Source: Amborella trichopoda (Eukaryota; Streptophyta; Magnoliopsida; Amborellales; Amborellaceae). Taken from it: 64,000 nucleotides of DNA. How positions within the stretch are numbered: the first letter of the stretch is position 1; each line of letters begins with the position of its first letter. The stretch covers positions 3,625,918 through 3,689,917 of the forward strand of contig NW_006498527.1 of the NCBI RefSeq assembly GCF_000471905.2. Reading direction: 5' to 3'. Shown in pieces: positions 11,301 to 24,200 of this stretch. The position numbers and the translations under genes are program-made. A model generated the notes under the pieces. The model was not told the origin of the DNA. It saw only the letters and a program-made list of their open reading frames with translations, and did not search any database.

Positions 11301-14300
11301 TTACAAAATGCACCTCCAGGTCTTGACTATGAACGGGACAGGAGATTTTCAAGGGTATATTATGATCCTCTTTATTTGTGATGTATAACGTTATTTCATA
11401 GGGTGTCATTTGTAGGAAAATATGCCCTCATCCAGTGAACCATGAAAATACTGTAATCTATTGGGGTCATCATTATTTTTGGAAAGAATATGGTCTGCTG
11501 AAATAGATGGTGATGGAGAGAGAGAAAGTGAGATCACCGGAACAGGAAGTTCCAATGGCAGTCCTACTTGCTCTGTCACCATCCATTTCATTGGGCAGTG
11601 ATGATGATCCAGTGGAGTGGTTTGCTTATAGCCCATCATATTATAGTATATATTCCTCATTTTTTTGCAGCATTCTAAAAGTCAAATATGCTTTTGTAGA
11701 ATTTCAAAGAAATGGTTGCGGCATGCCTGGTAAAGGATCCAAAGAAGCGTCCTTCTTCAGAGAAGCTCTTGAAGCACCATTTCTTCAAACATGCTCGCTC
11801 CAATGAATATATAGCCCGAACAATTCTTGATGGTCTCTCTCCACTGGGTGATCGGTTTAGGGCACTAAAGGTCTGTGATTGTATCTAAGTTATGATGAAT
11901 TGGTGATACTTCCGTTTCTATCAGAGAGAATTGCAGAGTTCTATATCAGAAGTCAGAAATATCACTATTTACACAAAAAAATCACAAGTTTTCTCGATTA
12001 TTTTCACAGGCAAAAGAGGCAGACCTGCTTCTTCAGAACAAAGCAATGTATGGTGATAAAGAGCAGAAGTCACAGGTTTGTTGTCTCTTTATTTGCTTGT
12101 CATAATGGGATGCTGAAGATTAAAAAATGGGTGAGGTTTGTATAAGGTTGCCTCCTTATACTATAAAATTAAGGGACCCCTTTAAAATTTGGTTAGATGT
12201 TGTTCCATCTAGTTATAAAATTTTAAATTTAAAAAATGGTACAAATAGAGCAAATCAGTGAATACTTGGAAATCTTAAAACTAAATGGTCCAAGTAACTT
12301 TTTACAAGATGAACTATTCTGTTTTATGTACATACATCTCGAGGTCGAGACGATCAATTGGAGGGTTCTCCAATGCCGGAACTCTCTCTTATGTAGGATT
12401 TTTGAGGTGTACCTTATTTCAATAATATAAGGTTGCCACCTTATATAAACTTTTTTCTTAAAAAGTATATGTTGGATTTTCACATAACTCAGATTCACTT
12501 TTAGCAAGGAGGAAGTGGTTTGCAATTGAAATCCTAATCCTTTAGATAAGAAAATATATATAATAATAAGAAATGTTGATAACAATAGTGAAGATTCTAT
12601 ATTTAGAGAATGTAAAAATTTAGAAATGCAGAAAATTGGAAATTTGTATTAAGCAAAATATGGAAACAGTGCCTGGAACACCTGCATAAATAGTAGTTTC
12701 AGAAACTTGCTCTTTGAAAGGTGCCTAGGTAGGTCCTTGTCTTTTTTACTGTGTTTGTATATTCAAACATTGTTTTAATACTGATCGAGTCCAACTGGGA
12801 CACAGGCGAGTTACCGGACCCGGCAGCCTGCCGGCTCAGGAAGGCACCAACTTGCTGGGGGCCCTACTGTATTCCAAATCCAGTCCCATCATGGACTTGG
12901 CTGATTTTCTGTTGGACCCACCCGAGTGCAGGGGACTTGGGCAAGTCCTCCAGGACTCATCGAGTCTGACATTTTTTCAGAAAATACAAGAGGGGGAGAA
13001 ATCAGACCCATCTTGCTTGTTTTTCTAAATCCTGGCTCTCCCCAAATTTGTCCCTAGGCCTATTTTTGTGTTCCTATTGTATCCAAACCTTGGATGCAAC
13101 CAAAAATAAAATAAAACACTCAATCTCAGATTTCCATGATATGGAATATCGAAATAGGGTGTAGCTTTAGCTGACCCATCTTTCTTTTTTTTTCTTTTGT
13201 AATTCTAGCTTCAATCATCCTGCAAGTTTGTCCCTAGGTATTTTTGTGTTGTCTATCAAATCCAAACCTTGGATTCAACAACAGAAACAAAATAAAAAAT
13301 AGGAAGGCTCAAAATCTCTGATTTGTAAGATTCGGAGTATCAAAATAGGGGTGGCCGAAAATCCAAGCTTCAGATCAACTAGATCCGAAGTCCATAAAAA
13401 ATATAAGTTTCATCATTTTTCATTTTGTATATAATTTTTCAGAAATGTTTGTGATATATTTTCTGTACTTTCCTATTTTATGGGGGTGTTGGTCATGTTT
13501 TTCTTGGGCTTAGGCATGACTTGGTGAGTCAATTCAGGACTCGCCAAGCTGACTTACTTGGGTACTTGCTGAGTACTGGAGCAACTATAACTATATTTTA
13601 ATAATAAGTGTTATTGAAGTGGTGGATAGGGGTAAACCATATTTAAAGAATTGACCAGTCTAGGGACTGTTTGATACTAAGTTTTGTAACAGCTATTCCA
13701 GGCACTAGTTTCATATTCTCCTTCTCTTATCTCTTGCTCATGGAGAGTTATTGCATGTGCATAGTGAAGCTATGGAGAAAACCTACATGTTGGTTTTCAG
13801 GATAAACGGCGTGGGGATTCATTCCCTCTATTTGAATTTTTATATATCAGTTGATTATTGTGCCTCTGTTATCGATCAATAAAAAATTATCAAGAATGTT
13901 ATTTTCACGAATACAATCGCTTATATTGAAGCTGCTCCTTGCTTCTTGCAGCATGAATACATACGGGGAATCAGTGCCTGGAATTTTAATCTGGATGACT
14001 TGAAGGCTCAAGCTTCTCTTGTAAGAATTTCGTCTTTCCATTCAAATATGTGTATTTATCTAAGTAACCATTTTTATGTACCATTTCAAATATATAAAGG
14101 ATTCTGTTTCATATCTCAGTTCTTAAAGATTTGTCTGCAGATTCAAGATTATGATGAAAATCCTGGTTCAAATGATATAAATATGAATGGCAAAGAAAAA
14201 GCTGGGTTTAATGATGCACCGGACCCACTTTCTCCAAATAACGCTAACCATGATACTTCTGAGATTGTCGAAGAGGTTGGTCAAGGACTTTAAGTCACGA

Positions 14301-17300
14301 AGTTCTTGCATTCCCCATGGCCTATATTTTTCTGCTTTTTATTTTTTTTAGTTATGGCTTCTCGTCTATGCTTCTATTGGAACTTTGAAGAAGTATGTTG
14401 TGACCCAATCGGCTATGGGAAACCATAGTTGATTAGGGTCATGACTGTCTAGATCAATGATGATATTGATGGAAAAAAAAACGGGACCACCATTTTGGCT
14501 GTGTTCTGTTCTTGTGGTTCCCATTCTCTCCCTATCTCCATCCATCATTTCATTGGATATCGATGACCCCAATGGATAGTGGTTTACTATAGTCTATTGG
14601 ACTATAGTTTATTTCCTGGAACATTTTGGATGTATTCTAGTTTTCACCCATATGTTTTCATTATGATTCCTATAGGATGGTGACCATATACTTAAAGATA
14701 GGGAACGTCCGTTTCCTTCGTCATTTCCACTTCATCCTCTTGAGGCACTCAAGTATGTCTCCTCCCTTTTTTTATTTCATTTTTCATTACAGACATGTGA
14801 TATGTTAGGTCCTTAAACTTTCTTGGTAAAATACAGGGTATCAAATATATTTGCTCAATCCTCTCCCTTGAAATATACTTGCCTGGACCTCTTGGTGTCT
14901 TGGGCATTATCTTCAATCTAAGTTTTCTTGAAGAGAATAAAAACTTTAAAAACATAGGGCTGTTGGTTAGTTCGCTTTCAATCTTTCTGATCTTTTCATG
15001 ATTACAGAGGATATTTTGATGTTACTGAAGACGATATCAACTCTAGCAGCCCTAAGGAGGGTATTCAATCTGAATTTGAACCACAGGAAGATGACCAAGA
15101 GCCAAAACCAAATGAGAACGAGGGTTTCGAAAGAAGTTTCTCTTCTTCCAAGGTCATCATCAATCCTCTTCCTGGAAGAGGGAATAAATTTCTTAGTGGT
15201 TCTCTTATACCTGAGCGTGTCACTAGAAGTGGAAATGGAGATGGGGACAGGTAAAATTTACCTTTCTTATGAATTACAGCAACTTGGATTTGGGCTGTCA
15301 CTTAATCATAATGAGATAGACTTTTAGCACCATCGCCTTCTTGTATATCAGCAATTTGTTTGATCAAAATTTTTATTCAGTAATCAAAGTTTTACTCTCA
15401 TCGATCTTTGTGTTGAAATTGGGGGAGTATATTTGGAATCCATAATTATTGTTCTCCTCCTCTAAGGGCTCCACTTCCTTGGGGGTATGGTCATTTGTTT
15501 TTCAGTTTACACCTTTTCAATTTTTGTTAGCTAGAAGGACATGCTGTCATCAGACACAATCACGCTTGTGCCACTTATGTCTATTGAGGATTTTCCAAGC
15601 TTATTGTTGGTTAGAATTGTTTGCTAGTTTTATGAGCTTATCCCGTTTTATCACACTGAATGCATCTCCTTTTCCATCTGTCATATAATCTTTCATAATG
15701 GTATTTGTTTCCCTTAACCTTCAAGTTCAAATTCTTGAGGATTCCACACATTTGTATTTTTCTTATTTTAATATTTTGAAATCAATCTCGAATTGAAGTG
15801 CTTTGAGAGTTTGATCTCATTGTAAAAATGCTTTCAGTATGAGTGGGGTATTATGTTATGCATTTGGTCAAGTTAAGTTTAGCGGGCTGTAATAACTGCT
15901 CATCATAACCTTGCCTTACATGTAATAAATGGGATGCCCTCTTGGGCTTGTTCAAATTAATAGGCAGTTTCAAATAACTTCCAAAAAAATTTCTAGTTGT
16001 CTTTTTGGCATTGATGGAGGGTAAGAATCCATATATATGATCTTGTACTTACAGAATTTGGATTATTTGAAGGGGAAATCTACAACATGGACATCATGGT
16101 GAAAGAAATTACAGTGGTCCTTTACCGCATCGTGCAAAGAGGGATAGTGAAATCCTTTCTTCAGGTAGGTATGAAGTATGGTCTTTCATCAATATAGATG
16201 AGAGGACTTTGGTGTGGAAAACCTTAGTTAAAGGCTAAGGCTAAGTTCACTCTCCAATCCAACTAAAGGAGTTGTAATTACTTGCAGTGGGGTCCACTGG
16301 GGCATTCACTTCAGTAGTTTTAATTTCCGACAATCCATTAGTGGGAGTCAACAGTGGATGTAGCCCGGGATGTTGGTTTTCCACATCCTATTGGACAATA
16401 TAATATGCTTTTTCTTCTCAGCCCCAATCTTCTCCAACTGTCTGTGTGGTGAATTTGAAAGTGAGGTGTCTACATTGCAGCACATACGAATGCACTGGAT
16501 GATTCACATGAAGGACCACTTGTACAGCGAAAGGGGCGTTTCAAGGTTACATCAGATGTTGGCATGAAGGTAAGCTCCCACAATTGAAACATTGTTTCTC
16601 AAATGATCTCTTTATTATTGCAGGCTTCTAACAAAGTGATTACTCTAGAAGCTTTTGTAGTTTAACTTATGGTTGTTAAATAAGAACTTATGGTTGTTAA
16701 ATAAGAACTTATCAGAAGAAAAGGTTGTGAAATGAGGCAACTGAGACTTTCTCTCATCTCTGTATATATGTTCACTAATCTAGCCCATAATGTTTCTCTA
16801 TTCTTGCACGATTCCGATGTAACTTACAGTATGTTATATCATATACAAGTACATTAATCCTTTTTTTGACATTGGTAATATTAAGGTGTTGAATTTGATG
16901 AGTGTTGAGGATTCAAATCAATACATGGACCTAAGAATTTTGTTATCTTTTCCTTTTACTATTTTTTAATCCTAACATGTTGTAAGTAATGAGTTCCCAC
17001 ATCAAAAAGATTCATGTTGTAAACCCATCTCCCTTTCTGTATGAAGGCGATTGGATCTCCTTTTTGAGCTATCGGTCCTGCTAGTTACCTTTCCGTTTGG
17101 GGCACCTATGGCTTTTCCAAATTTTTTGGATGTATAGCATTTTTTAGTCTAAATCTCATTTTTTGTACTGAGCACCCAGTCTGTGGGCTTCCTTACCTCC
17201 TTTTTGTACCTTTTCTCACACTTAATACTAACATCATTAAAATATATATATATATATATATTAAATATAGTACTACTATTTAAGTTTTGCTTCTCCTTGT

Positions 17301-20138
17301 AAGTTCAACACTTTTGTAAGCCATACATGATAGGTTGCTTTTGATGGGTTCTAATGGGTTGAATACTGCTATTATGTGTATATATAGTGATTTTTGGTTG
17401 TCCGTATCTTCATGTATTCTTCTAGGGATTTAGAGAGTCTCTGTCTCTTTCTCTCTCTAGTTGCTAAAAATCCAAGACGACTTAGATGGGGTATATTGCC
17501 ATGTTTGCTGATTTTCTAATAGGAAAAATATTGAAAATCCTCTGCTATTTAACACTCTAATGATATCCACTGTGGAAATGGATGCTCTGGCACATGAAGG
17601 GATATGAAAAATCGAGTTTATGGTTTTTATTTTTTTTATTTTTTATTTTTTATTTTTAAGTTTATGTGAGTAGAATTTTCTGTATATCAATGAAATTTTC
17701 AGTTATCAAGGTGTTGTTTTGGGGGGCTTCCATCAAACTGTAGAGGTGGTCAGTCCAGTCAAACTTGTTCTGACCTAACCCACTCTACATAATCATATTG
17801 GTTAAAAGGAAAAAATAAATGGGTAAAAGGAGAATGGAGCAGTTGAATCAAAACAATGGAACTAATTCCTCTTGCTCGATCAGTTTTACTGGACGACTTG
17901 AGCCAATCGAATCTTTTCGTTGAATTTTACAGGTTCGATGGTGATTTAGGTTGGAAGAAGCATGTTCTGCTTGAAAATTAGTTTAGCTGGCCATATTAGT
18001 GTACACTTCACTATCGTAGTAAATTAAATTTTGGGCTTTTTCGATTTGGTGTAGTTTTCTCAATTGGAAGAGTCATGAACGCAATGGTTTTTGTCTCTCC
18101 TAGAGTTTTGGTTGGTATAAAACTTTTGTTATCCATTGAAATGTCTGAGGAAACATTTCTTTCATCACTTGTTTGAAGAATATTTCTTTTTCAAAAAAAA
18201 AAAAATCCATTTGTCAAGATTTTCTTCTGGCATGGGTAGTTGAGTACTTTTGCATAATTGTCCAGGAAGTGTGTTGGTCCTTCTACGAATTTGGGCTCTG
18301 TTTGAATAGACTGTTTAATAAGTAATAATTCCATTCCCTCCCCAAACCATTAATGCATAGAGATACTCAGGATTCGGGCTTGGGTTTGATTGGTTAATGT
18401 GTTGACAATTGCAACACTATGGGCTAAGTTCGCTACTGACATTCATTGAGGAAGGCCCATTTCATGTCCCCTCTGACTTGAAAATGCTGAAATGTCCACC
18501 TGCTTTTATAAAAAAAGGAAAAGAAATGTCTGCATTAGCAAATTACCCCATCACACTGAAATGTTCTGTATAAAAAAAACATGAAAAAAGAAAAGAAATG
18601 CCGACATTCATTTAGTAAGGCGCATTTCATGTCCCCTGTAATTGGAAAATGCTGAAATGTTCACTTGCTTGTATAAAAAAGGAAAAGAAATGTCTGCTTT
18701 AACGAATAACCCCATTCATCAATAGAAATACAGAAGCATTGAAACATGGCTTAAGTTTGTTGAATTTTATTTCTAAAGGTTAAAAATTTGGGATATCGTT
18801 TAAAGGACTGTATCCAGTTTTTCTGCATCTTCATTATGTCCCGAGTGCCTCTCCCATGTTATGAGGCTGATAAAGTAAAAGGGCGAGGTTTCATGAGGCG
18901 TCCTTGACCAAATAATATGTTACTAGATGCATTGTTTTTAGGGCTTGAAATTTCTTTCTTTATATCCACCCATCTCAAGGTCGAGATGATGAATTGGAGG
19001 GTTTCCACCATGGAAACTATCTTTTCCAGTACGTTGTTGAGGTGCACCTTCTATATTATAACACAGACCTTATATAAAGCTTTTTCCAAAATAAAATGCC
19101 TTAATGGAACTGCTGGAAACTAACTTTGTGTTGTTTATGTATGGGGCTACACAAATTTGATAGGTACACATTATGCAACATATTATTTGATGTATCTCCA
19201 GTGGTTTGACTCATAAGTTTGCCCCATGAGTTGCTTGATTTGAAGCTTGTTACCTAAAAGTTGCCCCTTTAGTTTCATTTTGCCGGCATTCTTTTATGGT
19301 TTTTCCATGTACTTGCTTCGTATAACTTATGAACTCTCTCTNNNNNNNNNNNNNNNNNNNNNNNNNNNNNNNNNNNNNNNNNNNNNNNNNNNNNNNNNNN
19401 NNNNNNNNNNNNNNNNNNNNNNNNNNNNNNNNNNNNNNNNNNNNNNNNNNNNNNNNNNNNNNNNNNNNNNNNNNNNNNNNNNNNNNNNNNNNNNNNNNNN
19501 NNNNNNNNNNNNNNNNNNNNNNNNNNNNNNNNNNNNNNNNNNNNNNNNNNNNNNNNNNNNNNNNNNNNNNNNNNNNNNNNNNNNNNNNNNNNNNNNNNNN
19601 NNNNNNNNNNNNNNNNNNNNNNNNNNNNNNNNNNNNNNNNNNNNNNNNNNNNNNNNNNNNNNNNNNNNNNNNNNNNNNNNNNNNNNNNNNNNNNNNNNNN
19701 NNNNNNNNNNNNNNNNNNNNNNNNNNNNNNNNNNNNNNNNNNNNNNNNNNNNNNNNNNNNNNNNNNNNNNNNNNNNNNNNNNNNNNNNNNNNNNNNNNNN
19801 NNNNNNNNNNNNNNNNNNNNNNNNNNNNNNNNNNNNNNNNNNNNNNNNNNNNNNNNNNNNNNNNNNNNNNNNNNNNNNNNNNNNNNNNNNNNNNNNNNNN
19901 NNNNNNNNNNNNNNNNNNNNNNNNNNNNNNNNNNNNNNNNNNNNNNNNNNNNNNNNNNNNNNNNNNNNNNNNNNNNNNNNNNNNNNNNNNNNNNNNNNNN
20001 NNNNNNNNNNNNNNNNNNNNNNNNNNNNNNNNNNNNNNNNNNNNNNNNNNNNNNNNNNNNNNNNNNNNNNNNNNNNNNNNNNNNNNNNNNNNNNNNNNNN
20101 NNNNNNNNNNNNNNNNNNNNNNNNNNNNNNTTTTATTG

Positions 20139-20173
<35 letters not shown>

Positions 20174-22183
20174 CCGATTGTTCTTGGACTTACCTAGAGT
20201 GTTCCATGACAGGCTACTACCCTGATATTCCCGAGATGGGTACTGATGAAGGCCCACAGGTATGATATCTACCGACCACCTTCTGTTGTTTTTTTTTTTT
20301 AATATGGAAATTGAATTTTATATTCCTTGGTATGAAAATAGATCTTTAATGCTGTGTTTCTGTTGGAAATGGTGCTTTTATTCACTATTATTTATTTGGA
20401 TAGTATTTTACACAGCTGTGGCTGCATGCGGCAGCATGCACCTCCATTTTCATGAGATGGCCCAGGGGCATTCCGCCACATGCAGCCACAGCTGTATAAC
20501 CTTGGTCTTATTTATCTATGTTATTTTTTCTTTTCATCAAATGAAACCAGGCTTCTTGTCCTTCTATTCTAAGTGTTTTCTTTTTTCTTTTTCTTTTTGT
20601 TTGTTTTTTGGTTGTTGGTTTTGGACTGAATTATTTGTGTTAAAATGGGCAGCTATTGCATGGTATTGATTTGATTCATTTGTTTACATTCATAAATACT
20701 GATGGAATCATAAGTGCCAAAAAAGAGCAAATGGAAATGAAATTAAAAACTTAATGAAGAAAGGAATTCTCTATGTAGCTTTATCTTTTTGTGTGTTGTA
20801 TGCCTCATCATCAGACTTCTCACTCTAACCATGCAAAGTGTCCTTTTTGAGGTACTAGGACATAAGCGATCTAGACTGAACCTTGTTCTTTCTTCGCCTA
20901 ACTATAAGCACCCGAGTCCCTTGCACTACCTGGCACTAAGCTCTGTCTTTCCATTTTCCATGTAATTATTGGCGAAGTTAGCATGGAAGATCATTTCAAA
21001 ATCTTTTGGGTGGTTGTCTTTTGTAGAGAACCATCATCCCTCGTCCCTCTAAACTATTATTCTTCGGGGCTGTTTGGATGGGGTGTATAAGCCACTAGCA
21101 CCAAACCGCATGAATGGGATGGGAACAGAATACGTTTTTGAAGGTTTACCCCCCATCCCAATAAGAAGCCATTCATGTACCAGCAGGGCTGAATTTCTGT
21201 ATTTATGGGGCCACCAACACTCAATGCAGTCTGCTCTTAGAATTCCATCATACTGGCAACCTATATATGATTCTAACTGACCCTTAGGAAGATGAGAGGT
21301 AAGTGAGACCTGAGCCCTGTTCTCAGACGGAAAGGATGGTAATCAAGCTTGAGTTTGAATGACTTGTAATGTGATGTTTTTGTTAGTATGATAGAAAATA
21401 TGTGTTTTGACTTAACATGCTTTTGTGGAGTTCTTTGAATTTAGTAGTGTAGATGCAATTTTTTTGGTGGAATGGTTTGCTCTATTGTTGGATGAATATT
21501 AGAAGTAACAGATATTCTTATCTAAGTGTGTCTAGGGTGTAGCTAGCTTTCATGAGATTGCAATGATTTGCTGATGGCTCGTAGAATTTTGATGTGGTTG
21601 TTTTATGAAATTCTCATTTGGATATGTTTGAACTGCAGCCTAGCCCATCTTCCAGTAGAGAGAGAGAGCTACAGACTCAAATGGTTCAGCTGCAACAAAG
21701 GTAAATGTTTCATGTCTGCCACCCCTTGATACCAGGGTTGTTTCTGCTTTTCATTATGTTTTCATATGACAAAAATATGGCTGGTCTCATAACACTATGA
21801 CATGATTTCAGAATTGGGAGTCTTGTTGAGGAGTTGCAGAGAGTGAAAATAAAGAATGCTCAGGTAGGCAATTATATCGTTTAATATGCATTCCTGAGGT
21901 GCGTTAAACTGGGTTCGGAAATAACTCCTAGCTATTATTGAATTGTCTATTGTTTATGGATCTAACTCAAATCAGAAGTTTCCGGAGTCCCTAAGCATAT
22001 AAGAGTGTGTGCGTGATATGTGTGTGTGCGTGTATGTGTGTGTGTGAGAGAGAGAGGGAGATGCAAAAAGTTCGATAAATTAATGCTTGTGCCTTGTATC
22101 ATTTGCAGCTAGAGCGGCAACTGAATACTCTTTCCAACAAGGAGGAAGAAGAGAGGATAAGGAAAGAAAATGAAGATCAATAA
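8304..22183 (+). CDS. Ste20/GCK-type Ser/Thr protein kinase, BLUS1-like family (interrupted by an assembly gap)
   Basis: Coding exons by splice sites and frame: 8304-8471, 9412-9666, 10609-10733, 10847-10891, 11106-11187, 11286-11354, 11700-11870, 12010-12075, 13952-14020, 14141-14275, 14676-14752, 15008-15250, 16073-16164, 16481-16569, N gap, 20213-20259 (or from 20198), 21639-21700, 21812-21863, 22109-22183. The first 14 give 562 residues. The kinase domain covers about 16-275: Gly loop [10 protein letters not shown] (22-31), Lys45 in VAIK, Glu62, HRD 137-139, DFG 157-159, [12 protein letters not shown] around 176-187. All catalytic residues are present. The tail holds the plant-conserved [20 protein letters not shown] and [11 protein letters not shown], and the C-terminus is coiled-coil-like ([15 protein letters not shown]...). 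Family members regulate stomatal and stress signalling; the substrate here is unknown. Exons between GMK and YYPDIPEM are probably in the gap, as relatives carry a PVLQKSHSMQ-like block there. Confidence 0.95.
8495..8565 (+). repeat. CT-rich microsatellite
   Basis: Interrupted (CT)n/(TCTCTT)n tract just after the donor of the first coding exon (GTATGT at 8472). Arg-Glu open frames on the opposite strand are products of this tract. Confidence 0.85.
11430..11665. repeat. R3 repeat in kinase intron
   Basis: Starts near AAATACTGTAATCTATTGGG (about 11447) and ends near CCCATCATATTATAGTATAT (11633-11652), which are rough inverted repeats. The middle has CATCCATTTCATTGGGCAGTG, matching the copies at 14.4 and 57.0 kb. 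It lies between exons 11286-11354 and 11700-11870 and ends only about 40 bp before an acceptor. Confidence 0.6.
12136..12462. repeat. R1 repeat, complete copy in kinase intron
   Basis: Both ends are clear: GGTTTGTATAAGGTTGC at the left and GCCACCTTATATAAACTTTT at the right. The core CATCTCGAGGTCGAGACG is at 12335-12352. About 325 bp, inserted 60 bp after the donor at 12075. It is the shortest complete copy. Confidence 0.75.
12765..13590. repeat. R6-like repeat in kinase intron
   Basis: A block with a distinct G+C-rich start (GAGTTACCGGACCCGGCAGC) and end (GACTCGCCAAGCTGACTTAC) around an AT-rich centre, bounded by GTTTTAATA and TATTTTAATAA. Two related internal segments contain TTTGTCCCTAGG followed by ATCCAAACCTTGGAT (about 13050-13100 and 13230-13280). 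It is most like the R6 elements at 35.9, 37.6 and 42.9 kb. Borders are approximate. Confidence 0.45.
14386..14625. repeat. R3 repeat in kinase intron
   Basis: Left end AAGTATGTTGTGACCCAATC, right end TCTATTGGACTATAGTTTAT, which are imperfect inverted repeats. The centre holds CCATCATTTCATTGGATATC. It lies between exons ending 14275 and starting 14676, about 50 bp before the acceptor. Confidence 0.65.
17245..17263 (+). repeat. (AT)n microsatellite
   Basis: Short pure AT dinucleotide run inside the long intron between the exon ending 16569 and the N gap. No exon is visible in 16570-19341. Confidence 0.85.
18441..18720 (+). repeat. Diverged tandem duplication, period about 165 bp
   Basis: Two units share CATTTCATGTCCCCT (18458 and 18623), AAAATGCTGAAATGT and AAAAGGAAAAGAAATGTCTGC. 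They differ at several sites, so this duplication is older than the one at 7.3 kb. Confidence 0.75.
18905..19092. repeat. R1 repeat, partial copy
   Basis: Core CATCTCAAGGTCGAGATG at 18971-18988, then GAGGTGCACC and CCTTATATAAAGCTTTTTCC at the end. The AT-rich half is missing. It lies about 250 bp before the N gap. Confidence 0.6.
19342..20130. other. Assembly gap (789 N)
   Basis: Unknown sequence inside the kinase gene, followed directly by TTTTATTGTT and an (AT)n run (about 20142-20171). The (AT)n may have caused the break. It probably hides at least one kinase exon. Confidence 0.95.
20409..20496. repeat. Short foldback with 22-bp arms
   Basis: Left arm 20409-20432 and right arm 20475-20496 are near-perfect inverted copies around GCTGTGGCTGCATG, separated by about 42 bp. 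It lies in a kinase intron. It could be a tiny foldback transposon remnant or a hairpin in the transcript. Confidence 0.7.
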
Positions 22184-22650
22184 CAGAAGTCCACATGCTC
22201 CAAGTAGCAGTTTGCAGAGTAAATAGCAGCATGATGCTAGAGAACTTTCCATGATGCCTCCTTGCTCCCATTGAGTACCCTGTAAATTAATTGTAAAATT
22301 ATTATGTTGAAGGTGAGGCATGTTCACCCAATTTTGAGATGATCTTCCTCAAAGAAAAAAAAAAGAAAAAGGAAAAAAAGAAAGAAAACGAATGTTGCAT
22401 GTGTGTATTTTTTTGCAGTTCATTGCTATTATCTTTTTATTTAATAATCATGTGCTATTCCCATTTTATCCTATGGGCAAGGAGCGGTCGTCATGGTGGA
22501 AGTGGACTTTGTTACAGTTGTATATTTGAATTTTATTTTCCAAGTTTTATTTATGCCAACTCATGGGCATATGTTTATTGTTATATGTAGTTTAATTTGT
22601 CAAAGAAAAGAAAAAAGAATATCGATTAGCTAATTTTTCAAAGAAAAGAA
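22184..22650 (+). other. Probable 3' untranslated region of the kinase gene
   Basis: Follows the TAA at 22181-22183. It contains an A/G-rich run at 22350-22388. No clear poly(A) signal could be fixed. A duplication of about 37 bp (TCAAAGAAAAGAAAAAAGAA) occurs at 22599-22668 and probably lies at or after the transcript end. Confidence 0.45.
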
Positions 22651-22669
22651 AAAAGAATATTGATTAGCA

Positions 22670-24200
22670 ACTGTTAATCAAGAACTCATGGTTCTTTGGT
22701 TTTATATGGTACTCTTCAACTGTCAATTCGCACTCCAAAGAATATAAAAAAGTATGGAAAGGAGACGTATCCTCCATTCATGGACGATGCATGGGACCAA
22801 GAGTTTACAAGCTGATAGGCTACTCTGGGCCGCTTCCCAAGGCTTGGGCCTGCTAGCGGAGCGGCCAGTTCTTTTCCAATTCGGCCAATTTAATTTGTTT
22901 TCATAAACTTACAACCGTTATTTCAATATTTCTGCAAAATACCTAATAAAACTTTGTAGTAAAAAAAAAATCTAAATCAATTGTGAGTTTTTCCTTTTTC
23001 GTTAGATCAGTCCCCTTTCTTTATTCTTTTCTCAAGAGGACAAGATTTTCATCTTTTTTTAAACCGCTCGGTAAGATCTGAATTTTTGGACTACAGCTGG
23101 TTTCAGATAAGATCAGAAGATGAAACATTAGTTTTCTCATTTTGAGCTCAATATTTTATTCCAATTCAAATGCATACTTTTTTAATGAAACTAGTTGTTT
23201 TTCCTTTGGATCTATCTTTTTCTTTTTTCCTTCTTTTTTTTTATTGGCTTTTTTTCCTCCAAAATTTATTTGCAGCTTTTTAACACCATGAATTGCCAAA
23301 CCGACGTGCCAAGTCGGAACCACTGGGTGATTGGTTTGATCCACCAGTGCAATGGTTTACACATTGCTTCAAGATAAAAGCCTTTTCCAAATTGATCACC
23401 ATGGTTCTCTATTTGCTTTTTCGTTGACTTATACCATGCATTAATATACGATGTATGAGTCAGGATTCGATCAACAAAAGGACTGCTCAACTTTTCCAAA
23501 ACGAGCATGACTTCGATTTGATCCATTGGTTGGAAGACAACTGATTTGGGCTATTTAAACAAAGGCCTTTCATGAGGTATCATCAACGTGTGATTATTTT
23601 GACAATAATTGGCCTTAACATTCCCATTTTTCCTCAACCAAGGTGAGCACTTCATGTACAATTTCAAGTTTCTTTTGCCATATCAACACAGGGTATAGGG
23701 GTTACATGGTCGAGGAGATCCAACAAACACCAACTCCCATTGCTTCAACAACTTCTGAACTGATACATCATGTATTAACACACACACTCACACTCATACA
23801 CATCCACACCCACACCCACACCCACACCCACACCCACACCCACACACAGACACACCCCAACTCACTAAACTTCCTTTAACAAAAGGTTCCAACAGCAACC
23901 TTAGTGAAAGATGTTAAAAAATTGAGCAAGAGAAACACCGAAAAAGGTTCGCTTATATGAAAAGAAAATGCAGTGGATCCCTTGGAAATTGATCTACTTC
24001 TCTTTGGTCTAAGGTCAGTAAGCAAAAGCAAAGGCATGATTAATGGGTTCTGGAGTCCGCGGTGGAGATTGTGTTCTCACTTGTACAAGAACCAGGATCG
24101 GTTGAGTTACTCTGCCTTGGAAATGGAGTTCTCTGATGTGCCAACTCTTTTAATTGCTGATCCACAAAAAGAGAAACAAAAACCGAACAATTCGTGAGAT
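22670..24200. other. Gene-free interval between convergent genes
   Basis: The only points of note are a (CCCACA)n array at about 23802-23843 and, on the - strand, a frame of 86 codons at 23266-23526 (begins MDQIEVMLVLEKL) with an even composition but no family I recognise. Nothing else can be supported. Confidence 0.5.
23770..23850 (+). repeat. (CCCACA)n / (CA)n microsatellite
   Basis: About seven CCCACA hexamers after a looser CACACTCA tract. It resembles, but does not match, plant telomere repeat (TTTAGGG), so it is ordinary simple sequence. Confidence 0.9.

Noticed and set aside
16055-16072. Earlier acceptor (TTACAG) for the kinase exon at 16073
   Set aside because: It leads to a stop within five codons; the later AG joins in frame.
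16391-16480. Earlier acceptor for the kinase exon at 16481
   Set aside because: Using the acceptor near 16422 reads a frame that misses [11 protein letters not shown]; the later acceptor keeps it and the phase.
19247-20257. Long frames running through the first N gap
   Set aside because: They stay open only because N has no stops.
23802-23843. Telomere-like CCCACA array
   Set aside because: The unit is not the plant telomere unit, and it grades into (CA)n.
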